Of a stretch of DNA of 16,201 nucleotides, positions 8,513 to 15,652 are shown piece by piece. Under the pieces are notes generated by a model, which saw only the letters and a program-made list of their open reading frames with translations, was not told where the DNA came from and searched no databases. The stretch comes from Firmicutes bacterium UBA1393 (GTDB lineage: Bacteria > Bacillota > DTU025). The position numbers and the translations under genes were made by a program. The stretch spans positions 52,367 to 68,567 of the forward strand of contig DBQN01000065.1 of NCBI GenBank assembly GCA_002305255.1. Reading direction: 5' to 3'. Position 1 is the first letter of the stretch. Each line of letters opens with the position of its first letter.

Positions 8513-8542
8513 ATTATAGTCGCAGCGGTTCTCCCGGCGCAA
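8513..8542 (-). promoter_or_regulatory. Promoter of the aspS-guaB operon
   Basis: Minus-strand TTGCGC (8537-8542) and a perfect TATAAT (8513-8518) have an 18-base spacer. Transcription would begin near 8506, giving a leader of about 37 bases before the GTG at 8469. Confidence 0.6.
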
Positions 8543-8652
8543 CTGCGCTCAGGGGGTGCGCTCGGGCGCGTACTGCCCTTGCGTTCCGCGTGCTACTTGC
8601 TGCGTCTGCCCGCACTGCGCGCCGCGAAGATGCAGGAATGGCGATGGTCGTG

Positions 8653-8658
8653 TAAAAT
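8653..8658 (+). promoter_or_regulatory. Possible -10 element of the nitrilase cluster
   Basis: TAAAAT lies about 36 bases before the first plus-strand gene, in the 224-base divergent gap with aspS. No convincing -35 box is present at 16-18 bases upstream, so this is tentative. Nothing else is recognisable between 8543 and 8650. Confidence 0.3.
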
Positions 8659-8693
8659 ACTGTCGAAGATAACACGCCGAGAGGATGGACGAA

Positions 8694-9626
8694 ATGCCAT
8701 CACTGGCCTGCGGGGTTCTTGAGATCGACCCCGCCCTTCAAGTCACCGCTCATGAATACAGACTTGCCGTATCGGCTGGCGTCTCACGGATGGCCAGAAG
8801 CGGCGCTCAGCTAATCGTGATGCCAGCACACCTGGGCCTGGCCGGGGCGTCGGCCGGCCGATCAGTGCCGGCGGGCAAACACGGTCTCGATGCTGTAGCG
8901 TGGGCCGCGTCGCTCGTCTCAGCCTCTCAGCTTAGTGACTGGCAAGACTTCTACGCCGCCTCGGCGCTGTCTAACAAGGTCTACCTCTGCCCGGGCTCAT
9001 ACTGGGCCCCGGTGGAAGGCGGCTACGTCAATCGTGCGGATCTCTACTCACCTAAGGGTGAGATCATCGGCGAGGCGATTCAGACTCACTCCACCGAACA
9101 GGAAGAGAAGGCCGGACTGCTGTGTGGCACGAGCCTGCCCGTGTTTCGCGTGGCGAACATGACCCTCGGAATCGAGCTAGCCACCGATGTATGGTACCCC
9201 GAGGTCGGTCGAATCCACGCCCTGCAAGGCGCCGATCTGATCATCGCGTTGACTGCCGTACCCGCTCCCTACACTGTTTGGCGGCAAACCGCCGGGCTGT
9301 GGCAGATAGCCCAGGCCAATCAGGTATTCGGCATCGAGGCTTCGCTCTCCGGCAGCTGGCTTGGCACTACCTATCACGGACGGTCACGTGCTTTCGCCCC
9401 GGTGGAATGCACTGAGGGCGGCCGCGGCGTGCTGGCAGAGATAACCTCCGACTCGGAGTCGGATGACTTTGTCGTGCAACTAGACACTGACATGCTTAAG
9501 AAGGCCAGAGCGGCTTTCCCGGTGTTTGGTCACTTCAACATCGACCTCTACGTTGACCGCCTGGCAGATGCCTACCTCACCACCAGAACCGTGAAGGTGG
9601 CGACGCCGGTTGAAAGGAGGCGCTGA
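8694..9626 (+). CDS. Catalytically degenerate nitrilase-superfamily protein
   Basis: A 310-residue protein with the carbon-nitrogen hydrolase fold, aligning by eye with the next gene product across its whole length. Shared landmarks are GAxxxVxP near 37-44, GxSxPxF at 145-151, TDVWYPE at 164-170 and VWxxxxGxWxxxxxxQxFG around 195-215. All three catalytic positions are replaced: the Glu of the usual FPE is Ala45, the Lys is Gln130 and the Cys is Ala163. It should therefore not hydrolyse amides by the family mechanism. I infer a scaffold, regulatory or substrate-binding partner of the active paralogue. The ATG at 8694 is preferred over the ATG at 8685, because GAGAGG ends nine bases before the former and touches the latter. 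The stop lies one base before the next GTG start, so translation is likely coupled. Confidence 0.85.
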   Translation: MPSLACGVLEIDPALQVTAHEYRLAVSAGVSRMARSGAQLIVMPAHLGLAGASAGRSVPAGKHGLDAVAWAASLVSASQLSDWQDFYAASALSNKVYLCPGSYWAPVEGGYVNRADLYSPKGEIIGEAIQTHSTEQEEKAGLLCGTSLPVFRVANMTLGIELATDVWYPEVGRIHALQGADLIIALTAVPAPYTVWRQTAGLWQIAQANQVFGIEASLSGSWLGTTYHGRSRAFAPVECTEGGRGVLAEITSDSESDDFVVQLDTDMLKKARAAFPVFGHFNIDLYVDRLADAYLTTRTVKVATPVERRR

Positions 9627-9627
9627 C

Positions 9628-10821
9628 GTGCCGTCCTTCACTTCATCCATCCGTAAGCAGCTCCTTCATCATCTGCTGGCGAACAGGAGCAGGCCAGAGG
9701 GCATAGTCAGGCACATCCGAACCCTCCGCCGTCATGACTCGAGGCTGCAGCGTGTGTCAGACCCCGTGCCGGAGTCCACCGCCTCGCCGGTCAGGCCATC
9801 GACAATGCGCGTGGCTGCAGTGCAGATGCGCATCTGTACGGTGAGATCTGGACGGGCCTATGCCGAGCTCATCTACCGACTCGCCGCTCGCGCCGCCTGC
9901 GCCGGCGCATCGGTAGTAGCCTTCCCCGAATACAGCGGATTGCCTCTGGTAGGGCTGGTGCCCGGGATCGGGCGCGCGCTGGCCGGGGCCTCGTCGCTGG
10001 ATGAGGCCACAGCCGTGGCGGCATCGGGCGAGCCGGCACGCCCGGCCGACCTTCTGGCCGCGCTTTCACCATACTCACAGCGCGTCTACACATCCGTGTT
10101 CTCCGCAGTAGCCAGAGAACTGGGCGTATACATAGTCACCGGAACCATGGTACTCCATGACGAAACTGAAGGCCCCGCCGCCATGCGCCATGTCGGCTTC
10201 GTGTACGGCCCCACCGGCGACAGGCTTGCGCGCTACTCCAAGTCACACCTCATGCCCTCAGAGGCACACTGGGGCTTTGAGCCCGGCAGATCCATCCCTA
10301 CCTTCAATATCGGAGGCGTGGTGGCCGCAGCCCCAGTGTGCATGGATGCCACCTACTTTGAACCGTTCCGCATCGCACGGGCGGCAGGAGTAGACATCGT
10401 CATCGTGCCGTCAGCCAACAACGAACCTTACAACGTCTGGTACGCAATGCGGGGGATATGGCCGCGCGTGCAAGAAGCACAGATGTTCGGGCTCAGCTCG
10501 TGCATGGTGGGTACGCTGGCGGGCATGGAGTTCACCGGACGGAGCGCCATAGTGTGCCCCATCGACATCTCGCCCGGCGGCGACGGCGTAGTAGCCCAGG
10601 CCTCGTCACACGATGATGAGGAGGTCGTGACGGCCGACATATCCCTCGACGCGCTCTACGCATACCGGGCCGCCAATCCTCTCAGGTTCAACCCGATGCT
10701 CTACAGCAACTACTCCGTAGGCCTGTATGCGGCCGCAAGGAAGTATCGAACGGAGGCCGGCAACTCGCATGAACGAAGCAAGAACAGCGGTGGCAGTGTG
10801 CGCACATCCCGACGATCTTGA
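9628..10821 (+). CDS. Carbon-nitrogen hydrolase (nitrilase superfamily), intact triad
   Basis: A 397-residue probable amidase/carbamoylase that cleaves a non-peptide C-N bond. The triad is complete: Glu101 in AFPEYSGLP, Lys205 in ARYSKSHLMP and Cys238 in APVCMDATYFEP, with Glu212 as a likely fourth active-site residue. The substrate class cannot be assigned from these motifs. The GTG start at 9628 follows AAAGGAGG with a 7-base gap. The hydrolase domain begins only at residue 60 (MRVAAVQMR). The first 59 residues are Arg/His-rich, probably helical, and not part of the fold as I know it. The last 20 codons overlap the next gene and encode a Ser/Arg-rich tail. The upstream neighbour is an inactive paralogue, so a hetero-oligomer is possible. 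Confidence is high for the family, low for the substrate. Confidence 0.9.
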   Translation: MPSFTSSIRKQLLHHLLANRSRPEGIVRHIRTLRRHDSRLQRVSDPVPESTASPVRPSTMRVAAVQMRICTVRSGRAYAELIYRLAARAACAGASVVAFPEYSGLPLVGLVPGIGRALAGASSLDEATAVAASGEPARPADLLAALSPYSQRVYTSVFSAVARELGVYIVTGTMVLHDETEGPAAMRHVGFVYGPTGDRLARYSKSHLMPSEAHWGFEPGRSIPTFNIGGVVAAAPVCMDATYFEPFRIARAAGVDIVIVPSANNEPYNVWYAMRGIWPRVQEAQMFGLSSCMVGTLAGMEFTGRSAIVCPIDISPGGDGVVAQASSHDDEEVVTADISLDALYAYRAANPLRFNPMLYSNYSVGLYAAARKYRTEAGNSHERSKNSGGSVRTSRRS

Positions 10822-11509
10822 GTTCTTCTGTGGCGGATCCATCCGGAAAATGGCCGACGAAGGCTGGCAGATCAGCCTCATCATCGCTACCGACGGCGAC
10901 CGCGGCTCCCACGACCCGGCCTCCAGCAGGCATCTCTATGCATCTACAAGACGGGAGGAGTGCCGGGCCGCAGCGTGGCTCCTCGGACTGGCATCCATGG
11001 AGTTCTTGGGGCATGAGGACGGAGACCTCCAGAACGTGCGGCACCTGCGAGCCGAGCTTACACGGCTCTACAGGATCCTAAAGCCAGAGGTTCTCATCAC
11101 GTTCGATCCATGGAAGCGGTACGAACTCCACCCTGACCACAGAGAGATAGGCTTGGCCGCGCTGGATGCAAGACTTCAGGCCAGGCTTCCCCACTTCCAC
11201 CCTGATCAGCTCCGCGACGGTCTCGACCCGTGGACCATCACCGACATAGTGCTCTTCAACACCGACGAGGCAGACTACTTCATCGACATCTCAGCGACGT
11301 TCGATGCCAAGCTCGAGGCGCTCAGGGCCCACACGAGTCAGTGGGAGAGTATCTGGCCGCAAACCGTCGCCGCAGTAAGAACCATGGCCGAGAGCACTGC
11401 CCGCCTCGCAGGTGAAGGCATACACCTCGCAGAGGGCTTCAAGAGACTGCACGTCCCTCTGGGGCCTGTCAGTGCAGGCTGGGGCCAGAGTAGCCATCCG
11501 GCCGACTAG
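10769..11509 (+). CDS. PIG-L/LmbE family zinc-dependent deacetylase
   Basis: A 246-residue protein of the family that removes acyl (usually acetyl) groups from N-acyl-glucosaminyl conjugates such as GlcNAc-PI, GlcNAc-malate or GlcNAc-inositol. The metal site is clear: AHPDDLEF places His13 and Asp16, with Asp15 as general base, and HPDH (121-124) supplies the third ligand His124. ATDGDRGSH and TRREECRAAAWLLG are also typical of the family. The ATG at 10769 lies 53 bases inside the preceding gene, with GGAGG at 10752-10756 and a rather long 12-base spacing, so translational coupling is likely. Its position between a nitrilase and a glycosidase suggests processing of an N-acylated sugar conjugate. 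It could act in thiol-cofactor synthesis, but no partner glycosyltransferase is nearby. Confidence 0.9.
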   Translation: MNEARTAVAVCAHPDDLEFFCGGSIRKMADEGWQISLIIATDGDRGSHDPASSRHLYASTRREECRAAAWLLGLASMEFLGHEDGDLQNVRHLRAELTRLYRILKPEVLITFDPWKRYELHPDHREIGLAALDARLQARLPHFHPDQLRDGLDPWTITDIVLFNTDEADYFIDISATFDAKLEALRAHTSQWESIWPQTVAAVRTMAESTARLAGEGIHLAEGFKRLHVPLGPVSAGWGQSSHPAD

Positions 11510-11511
11510 AC

Positions 11512-11540
11512 CTCGAGAGTCCTGCAACGCGACACTCGAG
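11512..11540 (+). repeat. Imperfect inverted repeat after the PIG-L gene
   Basis: CTCGAGAGTC (11512-11521) and GACACTCGAG (11531-11540) pair at 9 of 10 positions around a 9-base loop, directly after the stop codon. There is no T-run, so it is probably not a full terminator. It may modulate expression of the glycosidase gene 76 bases downstream. Confidence 0.45.
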
Positions 11541-11585
11541 CCGACGCGATACAGACATGAGCATTGATCAGAGGGGGCCTTTGCT

Positions 11586-13553
11586 GTGGCGGTCACGCAG
11601 CCAAACCAGATACTCACCGTGCCAATCGAGACCAGAACTGCCCGGAGCCCACTCGTCACCGGTAACGAGTGGGTTGCCCTGCCTGACATCGCACCTGAGA
11701 ACGCGTCGCTAGGCAGTATCAATCTGCTTCATATGGCTTCGAAGAGCCTGATAGAGCTGATGGGAGCAGAGCCCGAACTCGGTCGCGGCCGGCACGGCGA
11801 TGCTCCGGCAGCGCAGCCACTCCTGCGGCCAGCCCTAGCGGGACGACCTATAGAGGGGCTCAGCGCGGCCAACTGGACTCATATTGCCAACTGGATACCG
11901 CAGGCCCGATTCACGCTGAGTCTTGAATCAGGCGACGCTCACGCGACCGCCGACGCTGCCACTGCCGCTGCGGCTCCCACCACGCCTGTCGCCACCGCAG
12001 ACGTGACGATCACCATCTGCGCACCTGTGGGTGAGCGCGGGTTCATGGTGTCCTTCGAAATCACCGCCAACAGTGCTAACTCATCTGAGGTCGACTTCCG
12101 GCCCGGCCTTTCGGGAACGTTCGGCGCTGTGTGCAGCACTGTGTTCAGCAGGAGGCTCCTTGCAGTCGAGCGCCATCTCGAATACTCGACATGGACGAAG
12201 AGCCTGGTACTGGAGGCCCGAACGGGAGCCGGCAGCCTTGCCTCGCTTGCGCTGGGCGCCGACACAGAGATGGAGTGGACGGCGGATGAAGCAACCGGCG
12301 ATTTCACGCTGACATGCAGCGCAGTGGCTGCACCCGGCAACACCGTTTCAGTCACGTTCTGGGCATCGGTGAACGCAGATCCCGACGGTGCTGCCACCAC
12401 AAACGTGCACCTCCGTCGCATCGGCGTCGACTCCGCCCTGAGCGCCACGGTGGAGTGGCTGAAAGCGAGGGAGGTTACCTCTGCCGAGGCATCGAAGCCT
12501 GCTGCGCTCGAGCGCGCCAATCGGAATCTGCACTTCTGCCGGTTCTTCGCACATGGTTGCGCCATCGACACAGAAGAGCTAGTGTTGCTCACATCGCGAA
12601 GCCCGAGGTACTACGTATCGGCCGCGTTCTGGGCACGCGACACCTTCCTCTGGGCCTTCCCTGCCATGCTCGCGTCAGATGCGGCGTTCGCAAGGCAGAT
12701 CTTGGAGACTGGCTTCGGGAGGCACGTTCGCAACATGGGCGTTCACGCCCACTACATAGACGGCGTTCTGCTCTATCCAGGGTTCGAGCTCGACGAGCTG
12801 GCGGCATACGTCATCGCCCTAGACAAATACATCGCCGCGACGCACGACACCGGCTTGCTTGCTGCCCAGCACATGGCTGCAGGCCTGCAGAGGTTCATGA
12901 AAGAGCTAGAGGGCAGGCGTCATGAACGCACCGCCCTCTACAGCACATTCCTTGATCCCAGCGACGATCCGACGGCCTACCCATACCTCACTTACGACAA
13001 CGTGCTGGTGTGGCGGGCCCTGTCCGGGCTGTCGGAGATCCTCGCCGAACATGGAGACTCCGAAATATCACAGGCACTCCAGGCGACTGCGGCAGCCGTG
13101 CGCCGCGCGATTATGGACCACTGCGTGGTGGATGGCCCCTTCGGCCCAATGTTCGCCTGGTCGATAGACCTCGAAGGCAACTACCGGCTCTACGATGACC
13201 CGCCGGGCAGTCTTATACTGCTCCCATGGCATGGCTTCGTCAGTCGCGACAACCCCGCATACGTGAACACACTGTCGTACATCAGATCCACACACAATGA
13301 GTACGCTTCCCGCGACGGTGCATTCAAGGGCGCCGGGTGCGCTCACTCGCGCAGGCCGTGGCCGATGCACGCGTGCAACGCTGTCCTCGCAGGCGTGGCC
13401 GAACCTGAGGACATAGAGCTGCTGACGATGGCCCCTCTAGACGGCGGTCTCGCATGTGAGACCGTGTGGCAAGACTCAGGGGCGGCAGCTACAGGCTGTG
13501 CATTCGCCACCGCCGCGGGCTACCTGTGTTCAGCCCTCCGAAAGATCGTCTAG
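11586..13553 (+). CDS. Putative (alpha/alpha)6 glycosidase, GH125-like
   Basis: A 655-residue protein starting at GTG 11586 after GAGGGGG. Residues about 90-290 look like a beta-sandwich domain interrupted by an Ala/Thr/Asp-rich stretch (119-138). Residues about 305-655 look like an alpha-toroid catalytic domain. Markers recalled from GH125 exo-alpha-mannosidases are FWARD (348-352), FLDPSDD (455-461) before a YxYLTYDN segment, GPMFAWSIDLEGNYRLYDDP (520-539) followed by LLPWHGF, and Glu625 in GLACETVWQDS, aligning with the family's MHES base. Asp460/Asp461 are acid candidates. No signal peptide is visible, so it is probably cytoplasmic. It lies in the same direction as the nitrilase and deacetylase genes. 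The exact GH family and substrate are unproven; GH15/GH63-type relatives are the alternatives. Confidence 0.65.
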   Translation: MAVTQPNQILTVPIETRTARSPLVTGNEWVALPDIAPENASLGSINLLHMASKSLIELMGAEPELGRGRHGDAPAAQPLLRPALAGRPIEGLSAANWTHIANWIPQARFTLSLESGDAHATADAATAAAAPTTPVATADVTITICAPVGERGFMVSFEITANSANSSEVDFRPGLSGTFGAVCSTVFSRRLLAVERHLEYSTWTKSLVLEARTGAGSLASLALGADTEMEWTADEATGDFTLTCSAVAAPGNTVSVTFWASVNADPDGAATTNVHLRRIGVDSALSATVEWLKAREVTSAEASKPAALERANRNLHFCRFFAHGCAIDTEELVLLTSRSPRYYVSAAFWARDTFLWAFPAMLASDAAFARQILETGFGRHVRNMGVHAHYIDGVLLYPGFELDELAAYVIALDKYIAATHDTGLLAAQHMAAGLQRFMKELEGRRHERTALYSTFLDPSDDPTAYPYLTYDNVLVWRALSGLSEILAEHGDSEISQALQATAAAVRRAIMDHCVVDGPFGPMFAWSIDLEGNYRLYDDPPGSLILLPWHGFVSRDNPAYVNTLSYIRSTHNEYASRDGAFKGAGCAHSRRPWPMHACNAVLAGVAEPEDIELLTMAPLDGGLACETVWQDSGAAATGCAFATAAGYLCSALRKIV

Positions 13554-13562
13554 TCTATCTCG

Positions 13563-14918
13563 CTAATGAATCCCCCTACGCGGAACGTTGAGAAGATACG
13601 AATTAACCGGTGCCGTCCCGTTCAGGTGTGCGCCGCGTCCGTCCTCACAGGTCTCGCAGGGATCCACCACGAACCACGACGCCTTGGGTGCGCCCAGTAG
13701 CTGGGTCTCGTTGATGCTCCTGTGCCCTGACACCACATACGCGATTCCTGCTACGATGATCGCGTACAGGCCGAACCCGGCTCCGAACGATTCCACGCCC
13801 AGCGCGACAGCAGCCAGAGGCGTGTTTGCCGCCCCAGCCAATACACCTACGATGCCCAACGCAGCCACGAAAGCGGGTTCCAGCATGAAGTACTTACCGA
13901 CGGCCGACCCAGCGGCAGCGCCGATCACGAACACCGGCGTCATCGCGCCTCCGCTGAAACCTGAGCCAAGGGTGACGGCGACGAACAGAATCTTGAGGAG
14001 GAACGCGGCGCCGTGGACAGGCTCTCCCATCAGTGCCCCCTCGTAAATCTCCACGCCCAGGCCCATGTACTCCCGCGAAAACACCAGAGCCAGCAGCACG
14101 AGCACAATGCCGCCTACGAAAGTTCTGACCGGCAGGTTGTGTATACGGTGGAACGAATGCGCCGCGACGTGCTCGGCCTCGATGTATAGCCACGCCACCA
14201 TGCCGAAGAACAGCGCCAGCAGGCCGAGCTTGAAGAAGAGGCTTCCGTCGGCCGCAGGAAGTGCAAACGAAGCGTGCAATGGATGCGAATACCCCATCCA
14301 CCTGGCCACCGTCACAGAGCTCAGCGTAGACACCATCGCAGGCATCAACGCGGAGTAATCAGGCTGGCCCATGCGCAGGGCCTCAAGGGCGAACAGCACC
14401 CCCGCTACGGGTGCACCCGTCACCACCGCGAAGCCCGCGGCCAGCCCTGACATGGCCAGTGTGCGTCGGTCACTCGCCGACACCCGCAGCACGCCACCGA
14501 TATCAGAAGCGATGACTGCCCCTATCTGAGCTGACGGCCCTTCCTTGCCTGCAGACGCCCCGAATGAGATGCACAAGACCGTCGTTATCGCTTTGATCGG
14601 AGCAGCCAGAAACGGTATCCTGCCTTCCCCCTCGTTCACGGCACGTATGACAGCTTCAGTACCATGTCCGTAAGCTTCCGGCGAAACATGTTTGATAAGC
14701 AACGAGCTAACGAGGCCTGTCACGGGTAGCGCAACCCACCACAGACTGAATCCATGTGCCAGCTCGATTCCCCACGAGAGGAACTTCAGAAAGAGTACTA
14801 TTCCTGCCCCTGCCGCAGCCCCCGACACCGTGGCCAGCGCGACCCATCTCAGCGTATAGGCAATCAAGACCAGCGGTTCCTGAAAACGTGACACTGCCGA
14901 ATGCTCTGCCTTGTTCAC
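13563..14918 (-). CDS. ClC-family chloride channel or anion transporter
   Basis: A 451-residue membrane protein with about ten or more hydrophobic segments and a short soluble tail, no CBS domains. GKEGPSAQIG (124-133) holds the gating glutamate Glu126. GFSGGAMTP (320-328) is the selectivity-filter region. The usual GSGIP is GHGTEA (84-89), a form I recall from one bacterial ClC branch. In FALEAL (176-181) Ala180 occupies the position of the intracellular proton glutamate Glu203 of E. coli ClcA. SGHRSINETQ (397-406) has Asn where a Tyr is common. This suggests passive or altered coupling, but that is inference. The tail has CxxC (Cys421, Cys424). GTG start at 14918 with only a weak AAGGG ribosome site. 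The stop is 9 bases from the convergent glycosidase gene. Confidence 0.93.
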   Translation of the reverse strand: MNKAEHSAVSRFQEPLVLIAYTLRWVALATVSGAAAGAGIVLFLKFLSWGIELAHGFSLWWVALPVTGLVSSLLIKHVSPEAYGHGTEAVIRAVNEGEGRIPFLAAPIKAITTVLCISFGASAGKEGPSAQIGAVIASDIGGVLRVSASDRRTLAMSGLAAGFAVVTGAPVAGVLFALEALRMGQPDYSALMPAMVSTLSSVTVARWMGYSHPLHASFALPAADGSLFFKLGLLALFFGMVAWLYIEAEHVAAHSFHRIHNLPVRTFVGGIVLVLLALVFSREYMGLGVEIYEGALMGEPVHGAAFLLKILFVAVTLGSGFSGGAMTPVFVIGAAAGSAVGKYFMLEPAFVAALGIVGVLAGAANTPLAAVALGVESFGAGFGLYAIIVAGIAYVVSGHRSINETQLLGAPKASWFVVDPCETCEDGRGAHLNGTAPVNSYLLNVPRRGIH

Positions 14919-14937
14919 GGGAATCAGCCCTTTTCAC

Positions 14938-14990
14938 TGTACTGGCGAGACAAAGTTACACACTTCACATGCTAATTCGCCAGCTGTACA
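14938..14990. repeat. Inverted repeat flanking the ClC -10 box
   Basis: TGTACTGGCGA (14938-14948) and TCGCCAGCTGTACA (14977-14990) are inverted copies differing by a 3-base insertion. One arm lies in the -35/-10 spacer and the other in the untranslated leader. It could be a repressor operator or an RNA structure. The rest of the gap (14998-15149) shows only a 7-bp inverted repeat (GACAGCG at 15045-15051, CGCTGTC at 15085-15091) and no gene. Confidence 0.4.
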
Positions 14991-14997
14991 AAGTCAA
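14969..14997 (-). promoter_or_regulatory. Promoter of the ClC gene
   Basis: Minus-strand TTGACT (14992-14997) and TAGCAT (14969-14974) have a 17-base spacer, predicting a start near 14962 and a leader of about 45 bases. The -10 matches consensus at four of six positions. Confidence 0.5.
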
Positions 14998-15149
14998 TGC
15001 GCACACCCTGACGCCTGCAAGCGCCCTGGCGCGAGACCGCGTGAGACAGCGGACTGGTTAGTGCCCCGGCCTGCTTCTCCGTTACGCTGTCAGTGCTCTT
15101 GACGATCGATGGAGGCAGGGCTTGGGGGCTTGAGGGCAACAGACAGTGG

Positions 15150-15431
15150 CTAATACTCCGGTTCAGGCCTGTCGGTGGTGAGTGAGTAGGCAAGTTCGCA
15201 AATGCGCTTCTCCATGACCTCGCTACCCTTCCAGCCCTCGTTCATCACCAGGTCACGGAGATCGAGAGCTTGAAGCCTGGCAAAGTCGGTGCGATCCCCG
15301 TATATGCGCCATGCTCTATCCGCTATCAGGAGCTTGATGTAGACCGTCCCCGTCTCGCAACTCCCAGCGGCGCAGGCATCGACTGCTAGCGTCTCAATGA
15401 TGAGACGCTCCTCAGGCGACCATTGGATCAC
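15150..15431 (-). CDS. Small hypothetical protein, 93 residues
   Basis: I do not recognise the family. The protein begins MIQWSPEERLIIETLAVDAC, has two nearby cysteines (DACAAGSCETG), a Trp/Arg-rich centre (DRAWRIYGDRTDFARL) and an acidic C-terminus. It is soluble, mixed helical, with no signal peptide or membrane segment. I prefer the GTG at 15431, nine bases after GGAGGTG; the GTG at 15443 overlaps that ribosome site. The strong ribosome site and the balanced, non-repetitive composition support it as a real gene. It stands alone on the minus strand between the ClC gene and the lipoprotein gene. Confidence 0.65.
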   Translation of the reverse strand: MIQWSPEERLIIETLAVDACAAGSCETGTVYIKLLIADRAWRIYGDRTDFARLQALDLRDLVMNEGWKGSEVMEKRICELAYSLTTDRPEPEY

Positions 15432-15482
15432 TCTGTCATTCACCTCCGGTTGTACTTGCCAGATTGGTCAGCCGCTACTATC

Positions 15483-15503
15483 TTACCATGCATTAGGTAA
15501 TGC
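15483..15503. promoter_or_regulatory. Overlapping palindromes upstream of the small gene
   Basis: GCATTAGGTAATGC (15490-15503) has 6-base arms. TTACC (15483-15487) and GGTAA (15496-15500) form a second inverted pair sharing one arm. On the minus strand a TAAGAT lies just downstream of them, with TTGGCA at a short 15-base spacing. An operator at a promoter is possible but unproven. Confidence 0.35.
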
Positions 15504-15580
15504 CAACAGTATCCACTAGTGCGAATTTCGCCGGATTTTCTTACTGCTGGTCAAGTTGGAGTGTTGCACACATGGAAATA

Positions 15581-15606
15581 CCCGCCACCACACGAAGAGG
15601 GGCGGG
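15581..15606 (-). terminator. Possible terminator of the lipoprotein gene
   Basis: CCCGCC (15581-15586) and GGCGGG (15601-15606) form a 6-bp G/C stem with a 14-base loop, 46 bases after the lipoprotein stop. On the minus strand ATTT follows. The stem is short, so this is tentative. Confidence 0.35.
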
Positions 15607-15652
15607 CAACTAGGAGGGTATGTACAAGGGGGCTATCGCGGGCCGGCCGGGA

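Noticed and set aside
8694..9626. First nitrilase-like gene as a decayed pseudogene
   Set aside because: The frame is full length, keeps fold landmarks, has a good ribosome site and a tight junction with the next gene, which fits a maintained pseudoenzyme better than decay.
11939..12592. 217-codon minus-strand frame inside the glycosidase gene
   Set aside because: Ala/Ser/Val-rich translation is typical of an antisense frame in GC-rich DNA; the plus-strand frame has family motifs.
14998..15149. tRNA or small RNA gene in the gap after the ClC promoter
   Set aside because: No cloverleaf, no CCA end and no T-arm GTTCGA/GTTCAA motif; only a 7-bp inverted repeat is seen.
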